From: Clostridiales bacterium
Lineage (GTDB): Bacteria > Bacillota > Clostridia > Lachnospirales > WQUN01
Assembly (NCBI GenBank): GCA_031254075.1
Contig: JAIRVD010000297.1
Span: forward strand, 1-6,037
Direction: 5' to 3'
Length of the DNA: 6,037 nt
A program made the translations under genes and the position numbers. Below, one piece after another: positions 1 through 5,926 of this stretch (within the stretch, counting starts at the first letter, position 1; each line of letters opens with the position of its first letter). The notes under the pieces are model-generated. The model did no database searches, was not told the DNA's origin, and saw only the letters and a list, made by a program, of their open reading frames with translations.

Positions 1-341
1 ACATTCGCCGCCGCGCGATTGCGATTGTCCGTCAAAACTTTTACGATAACCGCAACGCCGCCCGGTCCGTAGCCCTCGTAAGTAATCGCCTCATAATTTA
101 TTTGGTCAATTTCGCCCGCGGCTTTTTTTATGCTTCGTTCAATTGTGTCGTTCGGCATGTTCTCCGACTTCGCCTTTGCGATTGCGTCGCGCAAGCGTCC
201 GTTTGCAACGGGGTCTCCGCCGCCGCCATGCTTAACCGCCATCGCAAGCTCACGACCGAGCCGTGTAAAAATCCGTCCCTTAGCAGCGTCGTTTTTTTCC
301 TTCCGATGCTTAATATTCGCAAATTTTGAATGACCTGCCAT
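1..341 (-). CDS. yebC: YebC/PmpR-family protein, N-terminal 113 residues (3' end outside window)
   Basis: Reading the minus strand from the ATG at 341 gives [20 protein letters not shown], followed by [40 protein letters not shown] and later [20 protein letters not shown]. These are the hallmark blocks of the YebC family. The family was long annotated as transcriptional regulators; some members are now reported to help ribosomes through polyproline stretches. The protein is cytosolic and usually about 240 residues long, so roughly half is seen here and the frame is open at the window edge. The start has an AGGAG ribosome binding site about 8 bases upstream. The Phe at position 7 (Trp in many Proteobacteria) is the form I recall from clostridial homologues. 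The gene lies 20 bp after the stop of the LytTR regulator on the same strand, so co-transcription is likely, but a functional link is not shown. Family identity is very secure; the exact role is not. Confidence 0.96.
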   Translation of the reverse strand, partial: MAGHSKFANIKHRKEKNDAAKGRIFTRLGRELAMAVKHGGGGDPVANGRLRDAIAKAKSENMPNDTIERSIKKAAGEIDQINYEAITYEGYGPGGVAVIVKVLTDNRNRAAAN

Positions 342-361
342 TGTAAAACACTCCTTTCTTA

Positions 362-1648
362 TCACCTCGTAACAATATTTCCTCTGTTAGCGTTGTAAAT
401 AAAATTATTTTGCGGTGCGAAAACATTTTCAAGATAAATATTTCCGTAATGAGTTTGTAGGTCTAAGCGGGCTGCGGCGAAAACATTCGAAATAAAAATG
501 CTTCCGAAGTTAACGGAAATCTCCAATTCGTTCGGCGCGAAGGATGAGGAACCTTTGATTTGAATGTCTCCGTTTTCGATTGCGGCGAAAATTGATAAAA
601 CGGCGTTTTCGGGGATTGAAATTACAATTACGCCCGCAGTGTCTTCGGCAGAAACGGTTAAATTATTGCCGCTTTGAGTATAGGGCGGCAAATTTATGCC
701 CGTGTTTTGAATTTTAACAAATTCCTCGGGATGAGTTTCAATAACAACGCTGCTTTGCGAAATTTCAAGCGAAAGCCGCGAAACTTCATTTGCGGGGATA
801 TTAATGCTTGCCGATGACATCGGAATATTTATATGCTGTAAATCGTGGGAAGGAATTTCCGGCGATTCCGGTAGTTCCGGTGATTCGGATAAATCGGTAA
901 TATATCCCGCAAAAAACGCAAGCAAAATACATAAAGGAAACAGAATAAATTTTTTGTTAAACCGAAAGACGGAAGGCACAGGCTTGGTAGAAAACTGCGC
1001 GGCGTTAAGCTTTTTGAACAGCTCGCGCCTCTTTCGCACAGAAACATGACAGTCGGAGTCTTCCTTCATTGTAATAATTCCGATATTTTTGTCAAAATCA
1101 TCGGGAATATTTTCGATATTAACCAAAAAAGATTTATGGCAGCGGAAAAAATTTGACGGCAGAGTTTTTGCCAAATTATTCAATGTGCCGATTAAATCAT
1201 AATTTTTGAATTTAGTATGCATAATAATCCACCGCGAATTTACCGGGTCGGTTTCGAAAAATAAAATATCTTCGTAAGCGCAAGCAGCATTACGGTTGCC
1301 GCGCGTCTTAAAACGGAATAGATTTTCGTCGGATATGTATTCTTCATAGGCTTTATAAAGGCGGTCATAAATATTTTGACGGAAAAGAATTTCATCCGCC
1401 GCCGGTTTGGTGTAAATAATTGTTCCGACGGAATCGTATTGTTTTATTGCTTCCGCCGCCGCAGTAAATTTTTCGGATAAAAAATAAATCCCCTTCGCCC
1501 TATGTAATTGAATCGCGGAAATCATTTCTGCCGAATCATTCGTTGACAAAGCAATTTGAATATCGCATTCGTTTGTGAAAATAAAATCGCGGATGCATTC
1601 GGTTAAAAAATTACGTTCATTTTCTTCGTAAATAAAAACAAAGAGCAT
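362..1648 (-). CDS. Membrane-tethered LytTR transcription factor with DUF4097-like extracytoplasmic domain
   Basis: The 428-residue protein has four parts. Residues 1-105 resemble an AgrA-type receiver (acidic pair E8/E9; GIYFL at 53-57). The phosphoacceptor Asp is replaced by Ser58, and about 15-20 residues around alpha4/beta5 appear missing. Residues 110-215 are a LytTR DNA-binding domain, with YEDILFFE at 125-132, the signature RCHKSFLVN at 169-177 and [10 protein letters not shown] at 201-210. A basic stretch (FRFNKK) precedes one membrane helix at about 234-250, predicting a cytosolic N-terminus. A Pro/Glu/Ser linker (253-266) leads to residues 272-428. This region is beta-rich with repeated G-x-I turns ([37 protein letters not shown]), typical of the DUF4097 adhesin-like family. 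The start is secure: GGAGG lies 7 bases upstream. It probably binds the tandem sites in the divergent intergenic region, and yebC follows closely. Domain calls are from motif reading; the sensing role is inference. Confidence 0.9.
   Translation of the reverse strand: MLFVFIYEENERNFLTECIRDFIFTNECDIQIALSTNDSAEMISAIQLHRAKGIYFLSEKFTAAAEAIKQYDSVGTIIYTKPAADEILFRQNIYDRLYKAYEEYISDENLFRFKTRGNRNAACAYEDILFFETDPVNSRWIIMHTKFKNYDLIGTLNNLAKTLPSNFFRCHKSFLVNIENIPDDFDKNIGIITMKEDSDCHVSVRKRRELFKKLNAAQFSTKPVPSVFRFNKKFILFPLCILLAFFAGYITDLSESPELPESPEIPSHDLQHINIPMSSASINIPANEVSRLSLEISQSSVVIETHPEEFVKIQNTGINLPPYTQSGNNLTVSAEDTAGVIVISIPENAVLSIFAAIENGDIQIKGSSSFAPNELEISVNFGSIFISNVFAAARLDLQTHYGNIYLENVFAPQNNFIYNANRGNIVTR
857..892. 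repeat. 9-bp tandem repeat in the juxtamembrane linker of the LytTR regulator
   Basis: Four consecutive 9-base units begin at 857, 866, 875 and 884. The first three start with TTCCGG and the fourth is degenerate (TTCGG). On the coding (minus) strand they specify the Ser/Pro/Glu linker between the membrane helix and the DUF4097-like domain. The unit is a multiple of three, so copy-number change would alter linker length without a frameshift. Confidence 0.7.
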
Positions 1649-1670
1649 TTATAAACCTCCATTCGTGTTA

Positions 1671-1699
1671 ATCATAACACAAATGCGCCGAACGTAACC
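1671..1699 (-). promoter_or_regulatory. Candidate promoter for the LytTR regulator and yebC
   Basis: On the minus strand TATGAT (1676 to 1671) is a good -10 box. Seventeen bases upstream lies a weak -35 (GGTTAC, 1699 to 1694). Transcription would begin near 1664, just ahead of the GGAGG ribosome binding site. The weak -35 fits a promoter that needs an activator; the LytTR site pair is centred about 53 bases upstream of the predicted start. The -10 also lies within a perfect inverted repeat, GTGTTA-ATCA-TAACAC (1665-1680), which could be a second operator. Prediction only. Confidence 0.45.
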
Positions 1700-1701
1700 T
1701 A

Positions 1702-1731
1702 TACGTTTAGCGAAAAATTTTTAACGTTTAG
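1702..1731 (+). promoter_or_regulatory. Tandem LytTR-type binding sites (operator)
   Basis: TACGTTTAG (1702-1710) and AACGTTTAG (1723-1731) are direct repeats with starts exactly 21 bp apart, two helical turns. Each fits the published LytTR consensus [TA][AC][CA]GTTN[AG][TG] at every position. The repeated core extends to ACGTTTAGCG. The 12-bp spacer contains A5T5 (1713-1722), a sequence expected to bend DNA. This is the architecture used by AgrA and ComE dimers. The orientation faces the plus-strand stalk/NPCBM gene, and the neighbouring minus-strand gene encodes a LytTR protein, so local control and autoregulation are likely. Confidence 0.8.
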
Positions 1732-1734
1732 CGC

Positions 1735-1763
1735 GTTTTTATTTTATCGCAATTTTTTATGAT
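1735..1763 (+). promoter_or_regulatory. Candidate activator-dependent promoter for the stalk/NPCBM gene
   Basis: TATGAT at 1758-1763 (followed by AAAAT) is a good -10. The hexamer 17 bases upstream (1735-1740, GTTTTT) matches a -35 poorly. The LytTR pair ends 4 bp before this -35 and is centred about 53 bases upstream of a predicted start near 1770. This is the expected layout for an AgrA/ComE-type activated promoter. Exact boxes are a prediction. Confidence 0.5.
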
Positions 1764-1796
1764 AAAATTCGAAAAAAAATAAAAGGAGCAATGAAA

Positions 1797-2546
1797 ATGA
1801 AAAAAAGCATTACAATTTTATGCATGATTGCAATCGCAATACTGATTCCCGCAGGCGTGCTTGCGAACGCCGTAACACGAAACATCGAAGTTTCATTCCG
1901 CAATATCAGAATCTTTATTGACGGCGAAGAACTGATTGCGCGTGACGGCGCGGGAAACAGAGTCGAACCCTTCATATATGAAGGAACAACTTACCTGCCT
2001 GTGCGAGCAATAGCCGAAGCCTTCGACAAAGACGTTGTTTGGGACGCGGGCAGCGCGTTTATTCATCTTAATACGCCCGGGTCTCCGACCACACCCACAC
2101 CCACACTCGGTTCTCCGTTGCTCGGGTTGCTTGATTGGAACGCAACCAATGTCAATATCAGACAATACAGCAATTTGACGAATAACGGAGGCGGCTATAC
2201 CGCAGACATAGACGGAGTATCTTATCCTAATTCGTTACGCATCGGAAGAACATCGGGAATAACTGCGTCAGGCAGTGAAGGTGAGCGAGCCGTCTTTAAT
2301 CTGAACGGAGAATACACCCTTCTCACGGGACATGCCGCAGCTTCCGGCCGCAGTTCCTCCGGAAATAATACCGCAGATATAAGAATCTTCGGCGACGACG
2401 AATTGCTTGCGACATATTCCTTCACAACAGCAGGCATTCAGCCGATTTCCGTAGACGTAACCGGCGTTCAAATCCTAACCATCCGAGGAAGAAATACTTC
2501 CGGTTCAGCTTTTGAAACCTTGGTTTTAAATCCGCATATTCGTTAA
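1797..2546 (+). CDS. Secreted stalk-domain protein with probable NPCBM carbohydrate-binding domain
   Basis: An ATG at 1791 is only 2 bases from the GGAG (1785-1788), whereas the in-frame ATG at 1797 is 8 bases away. I prefer 1797 (249 residues). The following positions count from the 1791 Met. A signal peptide covers about 1-25, with a basic start, a hydrophobic core and a likely cut after VLA. Residues 32-93 resemble a copper-amine-oxidase N-terminal-like stalk domain (IFIDGEEL, TYLPVRAIAEAF, VVWDAG), a fold common in clostridial surface proteins and not itself an oxidase. A Pro/Thr linker (96-109) leads to a C-terminal half resembling NPCBM: NGEYTLLTGHAAASG, ADIRIFGDDELLATYSF and ISVDVTGVQILTIRG. 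The protein probably binds cell-surface or environmental glycans outside the cell. No sortase motif, S-layer repeat or second membrane helix is visible. It is divergent from the LytTR regulator and is its probable target. The stop overlaps the convergent scfB stop. Confidence 0.88.
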   Translation: MKKSITILCMIAIAILIPAGVLANAVTRNIEVSFRNIRIFIDGEELIARDGAGNRVEPFIYEGTTYLPVRAIAEAFDKDVVWDAGSAFIHLNTPGSPTTPTPTLGSPLLGLLDWNATNVNIRQYSNLTNNGGGYTADIDGVSYPNSLRIGRTSGITASGSEGERAVFNLNGEYTLLTGHAAASGRSSSGNNTADIRIFGDDELLATYSFTTAGIQPISVDVTGVQILTIRGRNTSGSAFETLVLNPHIR

Positions 2547-3943
2547 CTGCGCATCGCGAAAATATACAATGCGCATTCGATACGCTTGCGCATAAGCTCG
2601 CAGGAAATTTTATCGGGTATATGTATTGAACCGTTTGCATGGTAGGCATTTGCGATACATCCGCCGCTGCAATAAAACCGCGCCCAGCATTCGGCGCATT
2701 CCGGCTTGGAAAGAACATGACACGAAGCGAAATCATTAATGATTTCGCTTTTTATTATGCCCGTTTCCAAATCGCCGATTTGAAATTTTTCATCGCCGAC
2801 GAATTGATGGCACGGATACAGCTTTCCCGAAGGGGTAACGGCAAGATATTCCGAGCCGGCGCCGCAGCCGGTCACGCGTTTTGCTATGCACGGACCGCCT
2901 GTGATATCCATTTCGAAATGAAAGAAATTCTCGCCGCGCCCGTCTTTTTCGCGAAGCAATACCTCTTCGGCAAGTTTTTCATAGTCCGTAAACAGCGCGG
3001 GCAGAAGTTCCTCGGTGATTGCGTAGTCCATCTCCGGCGGAGCAACCACCGGCTCAACAGAAATATTTTTAAAACCCGCATCCGCAAGATGAAGCACATC
3101 TGCGGCAAAATCGGGATTGTGCCGTGTAAACGTCCCGCGTACATAATAATTTTCACGCGAATCGGCAACTCGCTTAATTAACGGCAAAATTTTTTCATAG
3201 CTTCCGCCGCCGCAAAAAGTACGCATCTTATCATTAACATGCTTTCGCCCGTCAATACTCAAAACAACATTATCAAAATTTTCATTTATGTATTCAATAT
3301 TTTCATCTGTCAGCAGCGTTCCGTTCGTAGTAAGCGTAAAACGAAAATTTTTCCCTGCTTCGGCTTCGCGTTTTCTTCCGTATGCGACGATTTCTTTTAC
3401 TACATCGAAATTAAGCATCGGTTCGCCGCCGAAAAAATCGACTTCAAGATTGCGCCGCGTTCCGGAATGTTCAATTAAAAAATCCAATGCCTTTTTGCCG
3501 ATTTCGAGCGGCATAAGCCCCCTGTCATTTTCGGAATAATTTCCTTGCCCCGCGAAGCAATACGCGCAACGCAAATTGCACTCATGCGCAATATGCAAAC
3601 AGAGTGCTTTAACAACAGGTTTACGGTCTTTCATATGTAAATTAACGGCATCCGTGTTTTCTGCGGAAAAAAGCTGCCCCTTTTCAACAAGCTCGCGCAG
3701 TTCAGGAAAAGCACCCAAAAAAACATGCGCATCATCGCAAAATAATTCAAAATCGGTCTCGCCCGTCGCTGAAAACGCGTTTGAACGTTCGCGATTTCCG
3801 GCTTCGGCGAGACCGTTTTTTTTTGATTTTGCGTAGCAAGCTTTCTCAAGTAAATCAATGGTCATATCATCAACCCGATGAAGCGCACCGCTGTTTACAT
3901 CAAGCACCAAGTTGCAAGAGTTGATGCAAAAACAATGAATCAT
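2543..3943 (-). CDS. scfB: SCIFF peptide maturase, radical SAM/SPASM thioether-forming enzyme
   Basis: The 466-residue protein opens with MIHCFCINSCNLVLDVNSGA, typical of SCIFF maturases (CteB type) and part of the peptide-recognition region. The radical SAM cluster motif is C122-x3-C126-x2-C129, with GGEP at 172-175 for S-adenosylmethionine binding. The C-terminal SPASM region supplies cysteines at 352, 360, 378, 408, 416, 419, 425, 429 and 448, including PCHQF and CWARFYCSGGC, enough for two auxiliary Fe-S clusters. In the family, the enzyme links Cys sulfur to a partner residue of the SCIFF peptide. Its substrate gene ends 3 bp upstream. There is no clear ribosome binding site before the ATG, so translation is probably coupled to scfA. 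Residues 43-64 look like an insertion bounded by inverted repeats, and residues 398-406 are encoded by a perfect palindrome. No C-terminal truncation is seen. Confidence 0.95.
   Translation of the reverse strand: MIHCFCINSCNLVLDVNSGALHRVDDMTIDLLEKACYAKSKKNGLAEAGNRERSNAFSATGETDFELFCDDAHVFLGAFPELRELVEKGQLFSAENTDAVNLHMKDRKPVVKALCLHIAHECNLRCAYCFAGQGNYSENDRGLMPLEIGKKALDFLIEHSGTRRNLEVDFFGGEPMLNFDVVKEIVAYGRKREAEAGKNFRFTLTTNGTLLTDENIEYINENFDNVVLSIDGRKHVNDKMRTFCGGGSYEKILPLIKRVADSRENYYVRGTFTRHNPDFAADVLHLADAGFKNISVEPVVAPPEMDYAITEELLPALFTDYEKLAEEVLLREKDGRGENFFHFEMDITGGPCIAKRVTGCGAGSEYLAVTPSGKLYPCHQFVGDEKFQIGDLETGIIKSEIINDFASCHVLSKPECAECWARFYCSGGCIANAYHANGSIHIPDKISCELMRKRIECALYIFAMRS
2725..2753 (+). terminator. 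Perfect 26-bp palindrome plus T tract inside scfB; candidate plus-strand terminator
   Basis: AAGCGAAATCATT (2725-2737) is followed directly by its exact reverse complement (2738-2750), then three more T and ATT. As plus-strand RNA it forms an 11-bp stem with a TTAA loop and a five-U tail (2749-2753). The stalk/NPCBM gene ends at 2546 without any non-coding space, so its transcript must stop within scfB; this hairpin lies 179 bases downstream. There is no T tract on the minus-strand side. The stem is only moderately GC-rich, so termination may be partial. Function is inferred. Confidence 0.45.
3754..3824. repeat. Inverted-repeat-bounded element within scfB (62 bp plus T9)
   Basis: CGGTCTCGCC (3754-3763) and its exact reverse complement GGCGAGACCG (3806-3815) bound 42 bases, followed by nine T (3816-3824). 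The interior contains two short perfect palindromes, AAACGCGTTT and GAACGTTC. The segment encodes maturase residues N43-D64 (NGLAEAGNRERSNAF and onward), in a region where other SCIFF maturases, as I recall them, are about 20 residues shorter. It looks like a small palindromic element carried in frame, comparable in kind to Rickettsia palindromic elements. Read as plus-strand RNA, it also has terminator-like layout. No second copy is seen in the window. Confidence 0.55.
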
Positions 3944-3946
3944 AAC

Positions 3947-4150
3947 TTACACGGCATTAGCGTGCAGAGTTTTTTTAATGCGGCTGTTAAGCGGATTCTT
4001 GCGAAGCGGATTTAATGTGTCAGCCTCGCAATTTTGGTTAGCAACCGTGCAAGATGTTTTACACGCGGATTGGCAAGATGTTTGGCATTCGCCGCAGCCG
4101 ACGTGTTCTTTCACTTTATTGCCCGGAAAAATTGTCTTAATTTGAAGCAC
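3947..4150 (-). CDS. scfA: SCIFF ranthipeptide precursor (six cysteines), with extended C-terminus
   Basis: The core CGECQTSCQSACKTSC followed by TVANQNCE is the near-invariant SCIFF signature. Counting from the chosen start, cysteines are at 19, 22, 26, 30, 34 and 41. I choose the GTG at 4150. An AAGGA overlapping the previous stop lies 9 bases upstream, and the resulting MLQIKTI resembles the usual MKHIKTI start. The ATG at 4189 would overlap the DHH gene by 26 bp and add 13 non-family residues. The peptide is the substrate of the adjacent ScfB. In the studied homologue CteA a Cys-Thr thioether spans five positions, which here corresponds to C30 and T35. Unusually, about 25 residues (ADTLNPLRKNPLNSRIKK and onward) follow the last core cysteine, where family members normally end within a few residues, giving 67 instead of about 45. 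The biological role of mature SCIFF is unknown. Confidence 0.93.
   Translation of the reverse strand: MLQIKTIFPGNKVKEHVGCGECQTSCQSACKTSCTVANQNCEADTLNPLRKNPLNSRIKKTLHANAV
3989..4012. repeat. 15-bp-period direct repeat in the scfA tail
   Basis: AAGCGGATT occurs at 3989-3997 and again at 4004-4012, a period of 15 bases (five codons). On the coding strand this gives the doubled NPL in LNPLRKNPLN. It lies wholly in the non-canonical C-terminal extension and suggests that part of the tail arose by short duplication. Confidence 0.5.
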
Positions 4151-4163
4151 AAGAATCAATCCT

Positions 4164-5069
4164 TTACTGTAATTTTTCTGCCAATTCACCGATTACCTGA
4201 TTCGCGTCGTCGTACGGAACCTGACATGTTCCGACTTGTTTATGCCCGCCGCCGCCGTAGCTGAGTAATACGGAGCCGACATCCACCGTTGCGGAGCGAT
4301 TCAAAATGCTGTAACCGCAGGCGATTGCGCAATTTTCTTTATTTTTTCCGTCGATTATCCACATTGAAATATTTTGTTCGGGATAGAGGCTATATATTAG
4401 GAAGCGATTGCCCGCGTTAATTGTTTCAACGCCGCGCAAGTCGGTAATAATAACGTTTCCTTGAATTTTTGTATGCTTATTAAGCATTGCTTTGAACAGC
4501 TCGGTTTGTTCGTTATATAGGTCTATGCGCTCTTTTACATCCGGATGGGCTAATATATCCTCAATGGGTTTTGTGCGGCACAGGTCGATTAATTCTTCCA
4601 TTAAGCTGTAGTTGCTTATGCGGAATTCACGGAAACGTCCGAGCCCTGTTCGTGGGTCGGAAAGGAAACCGAGAAGCACCCAGCCCTGCGGATTTAAAAT
4701 ATCGTCTGCGGTAAGCTTTCCGGAATCGACTTTATCGACTTCCGCAAGCATCTGTTCGAATTTGCTTAAATCATAGCGGTCACGGAAATATTCGTATATA
4801 ACGCGAGCCGCGCTGTCCATTTTGCGTAACGAACCAACGAAACCTTCGGGCTTGCCGATTCTTTCCCATTCGCTTGTGTGGTGGTCGAACCACATTCCGC
4901 AACCTGCAACATACGGCACGTTTGCCAGAATATCGTTTGCGGTAACGCGTACATGACCGTCTTGCAAATCTTTCGGGTGGACGAACCGCCATTTTCCGAT
5001 TAATCCTATTTCACGAAGAATTACGGCACAGGCGAGTCCGTCAAAGTCTGACCTTGTTAATAAATCCAT
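4164..5069 (-). CDS. DHH/DHHA1 family phosphoesterase
   Basis: This 301-residue cytosolic protein has the ordered motifs of the DHH superfamily. They are DFDG at 8-11 (metal-binding Asp8 and Asp10), the eponymous DHH at 62-64, an Asp-containing VDKVDSG at 111-117, and a C-terminal DHHA1 domain with GGGGHKQVG at 272-280. Such enzymes use Mn2+ or similar metals to hydrolyse phosphodiester or phosphoanhydride bonds. Substrates in the family include short oligonucleotides, pAp, cyclic dinucleotides and polyphosphate. There is no GGDEF, PAS or membrane segment, so it is not GdpP. Close relatives are often labelled exopolyphosphatase or nanoRNase-like, but the substrate cannot be read from sequence. 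GGAGG about 8 bases before the ATG supports the start. It begins 14 bp after the Ig/TPR gene, and scfA starts 13 bp after its stop, so it belongs to the same operon. All expected metal ligands seem present. Confidence 0.9.
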   Translation of the reverse strand: MDLLTRSDFDGLACAVILREIGLIGKWRFVHPKDLQDGHVRVTANDILANVPYVAGCGMWFDHHTSEWERIGKPEGFVGSLRKMDSAARVIYEYFRDRYDLSKFEQMLAEVDKVDSGKLTADDILNPQGWVLLGFLSDPRTGLGRFREFRISNYSLMEELIDLCRTKPIEDILAHPDVKERIDLYNEQTELFKAMLNKHTKIQGNVIITDLRGVETINAGNRFLIYSLYPEQNISMWIIDGKNKENCAIACGYSILNRSATVDVGSVLLSYGGGGHKQVGTCQVPYDDANQVIGELAEKLQ

Positions 5070-5083
5070 ATTAATCCCTCCGC

Positions 5084-5902
5084 TTATTTGTAAATCCCTA
5101 CGCGAACCAAGCCGTATTTTGCAAGCTCGTTGCTTGGGTTTAAATCCAATGCCTTCTCGAAACGTGTTTTTGCAAGCCGGTACTGCATCTTGTTAAAATA
5201 TCGAACTCCTTTATTATAATGCATTTTAGCACGAAAAACCTTATTCTGCCACTGCATATAAACATGTGCCGCGCCAAGCGCGCAAATTACCATTCCCGCG
5301 ATGATTGCAATGACGTTTCCGCCCATTACAAAGCCCATGAAGACCGTTACAATTCCCAAAATCCCTATCAGCGGGTTGAATGATACAGAATCCGGCGCCA
5401 TTTTTGAGCGGCGCGGAAGGTTTTCTACATAGTTATCCAAATCGTTCGGTATGCGTTCCTTTTGGCGTTCGTCGTAATTTTTCGGACGTGGCTTCGACGG
5501 CGGAACGGGTACATCTTTTTTAAGTATTTTATACTCCGAAATCTGACCTTGGTACAGTTTAAAAAGTATGCTGATTACCGTCTTTAGGTTCTGCCCCTTT
5601 TCCGAACGAACCTTCTTTGATACTTTTAATAGATAATAACGCTGTTCTTCGTAACTGTCCAGCGGAGAAATTACGATTCGGTGCGCCGCGCCCTGATACG
5701 AAATATCCGTGCGCATTATATAGCCTTCGGTGTCGGTTACTTCCATGTTTTTTTCATTTACGGTGCTTTCGTCCAGCGGAATGTTAAACCGTATAAACCA
5801 ATACACCGTGTCAAGCGGTCCGGACAAATCAATTTTGATTTTATCCTTCAGCTTCGGGTCGGACACAGCCACGCGAATCTTCGGATTATCTGTTGCCGGC
5901 AT
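5084..5902 (-). CDS. Membrane protein with Ig-like domain, two transmembrane helices and a TPR
   Basis: I do not recognise a named family for this 272-residue protein. Residues 28-118 look like a bacterial Ig-like fold of the SbsA/Big_5 type (IRFNIPLDESTVNEKNMEV, then RIVISPL and RYYLLKVSKKVRSEKGQNL). A Pro-rich charged linker (130-168) follows. Two hydrophobic segments at about 177-194 and 196-215 form a helical hairpin. Residues 224-260 match a tetratricopeptide repeat (HYNKGVRYFNKMQYRLAKTR, then KALDLNPSNELAKYGL). There is no N-terminal signal peptide, so with two helices both ends are probably cytosolic, odd for an Ig-like domain. It is first in the four-gene operon and 14 bp before the DHH gene. 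The ATG at 5902 follows a G-rich GGGGGGAGGGCT with a short 4-base spacing; no better start is visible. Function unknown; a scaffold or assembly role is only a guess. Confidence 0.8.
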   Translation of the reverse strand: MPATDNPKIRVAVSDPKLKDKIKIDLSGPLDTVYWFIRFNIPLDESTVNEKNMEVTDTEGYIMRTDISYQGAAHRIVISPLDSYEEQRYYLLKVSKKVRSEKGQNLKTVISILFKLYQGQISEYKILKKDVPVPPSKPRPKNYDERQKERIPNDLDNYVENLPRRSKMAPDSVSFNPLIGILGIVTVFMGFVMGGNVIAIIAGMVICALGAAHVYMQWQNKVFRAKMHYNKGVRYFNKMQYRLAKTRFEKALDLNPSNELAKYGLVRVGIYK

Positions 5903-5926
5903 AGCCCTCCCCCCGTTTCTTTTAAC

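Noticed and set aside
102..333. Short plus-strand frames opposite yebC
   Set aside because: The minus strand encodes an unmistakable YebC N-terminus across the same bases.
1691..1699. AACGTAACC as a possible third LytTR half-site 11 bp before the tandem pair
   Set aside because: It matches only the first five positions of the consensus and fails three of the later ones; I kept only the two full matches.
2088..2107. ACACCC-type hexamer repeat in the stalk gene
   Set aside because: It is just over two units coding for an ordinary Pro/Thr linker; too short to treat as a repeat locus.
2639..3181. 180-codon plus-strand open frame antisense to scfB
   Set aside because: It is a shadow of scfB: no ribosome binding site, no recognisable domain, and a composition explained by the opposite strand.
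3239..3836. Three smaller plus-strand open frames antisense to the 5' half of scfB
   Set aside because: They mirror conserved radical SAM coding sequence on the other strand and show no start signals or domains.
3947..4189. Longer 80-residue version of the SCIFF peptide starting at the ATG at 4189
   Set aside because: It overlaps the end of the DHH gene by 26 bp, lacks a ribosome binding site of its own, and its extra residues do not look like SCIFF. The GTG at 4150 fits better.
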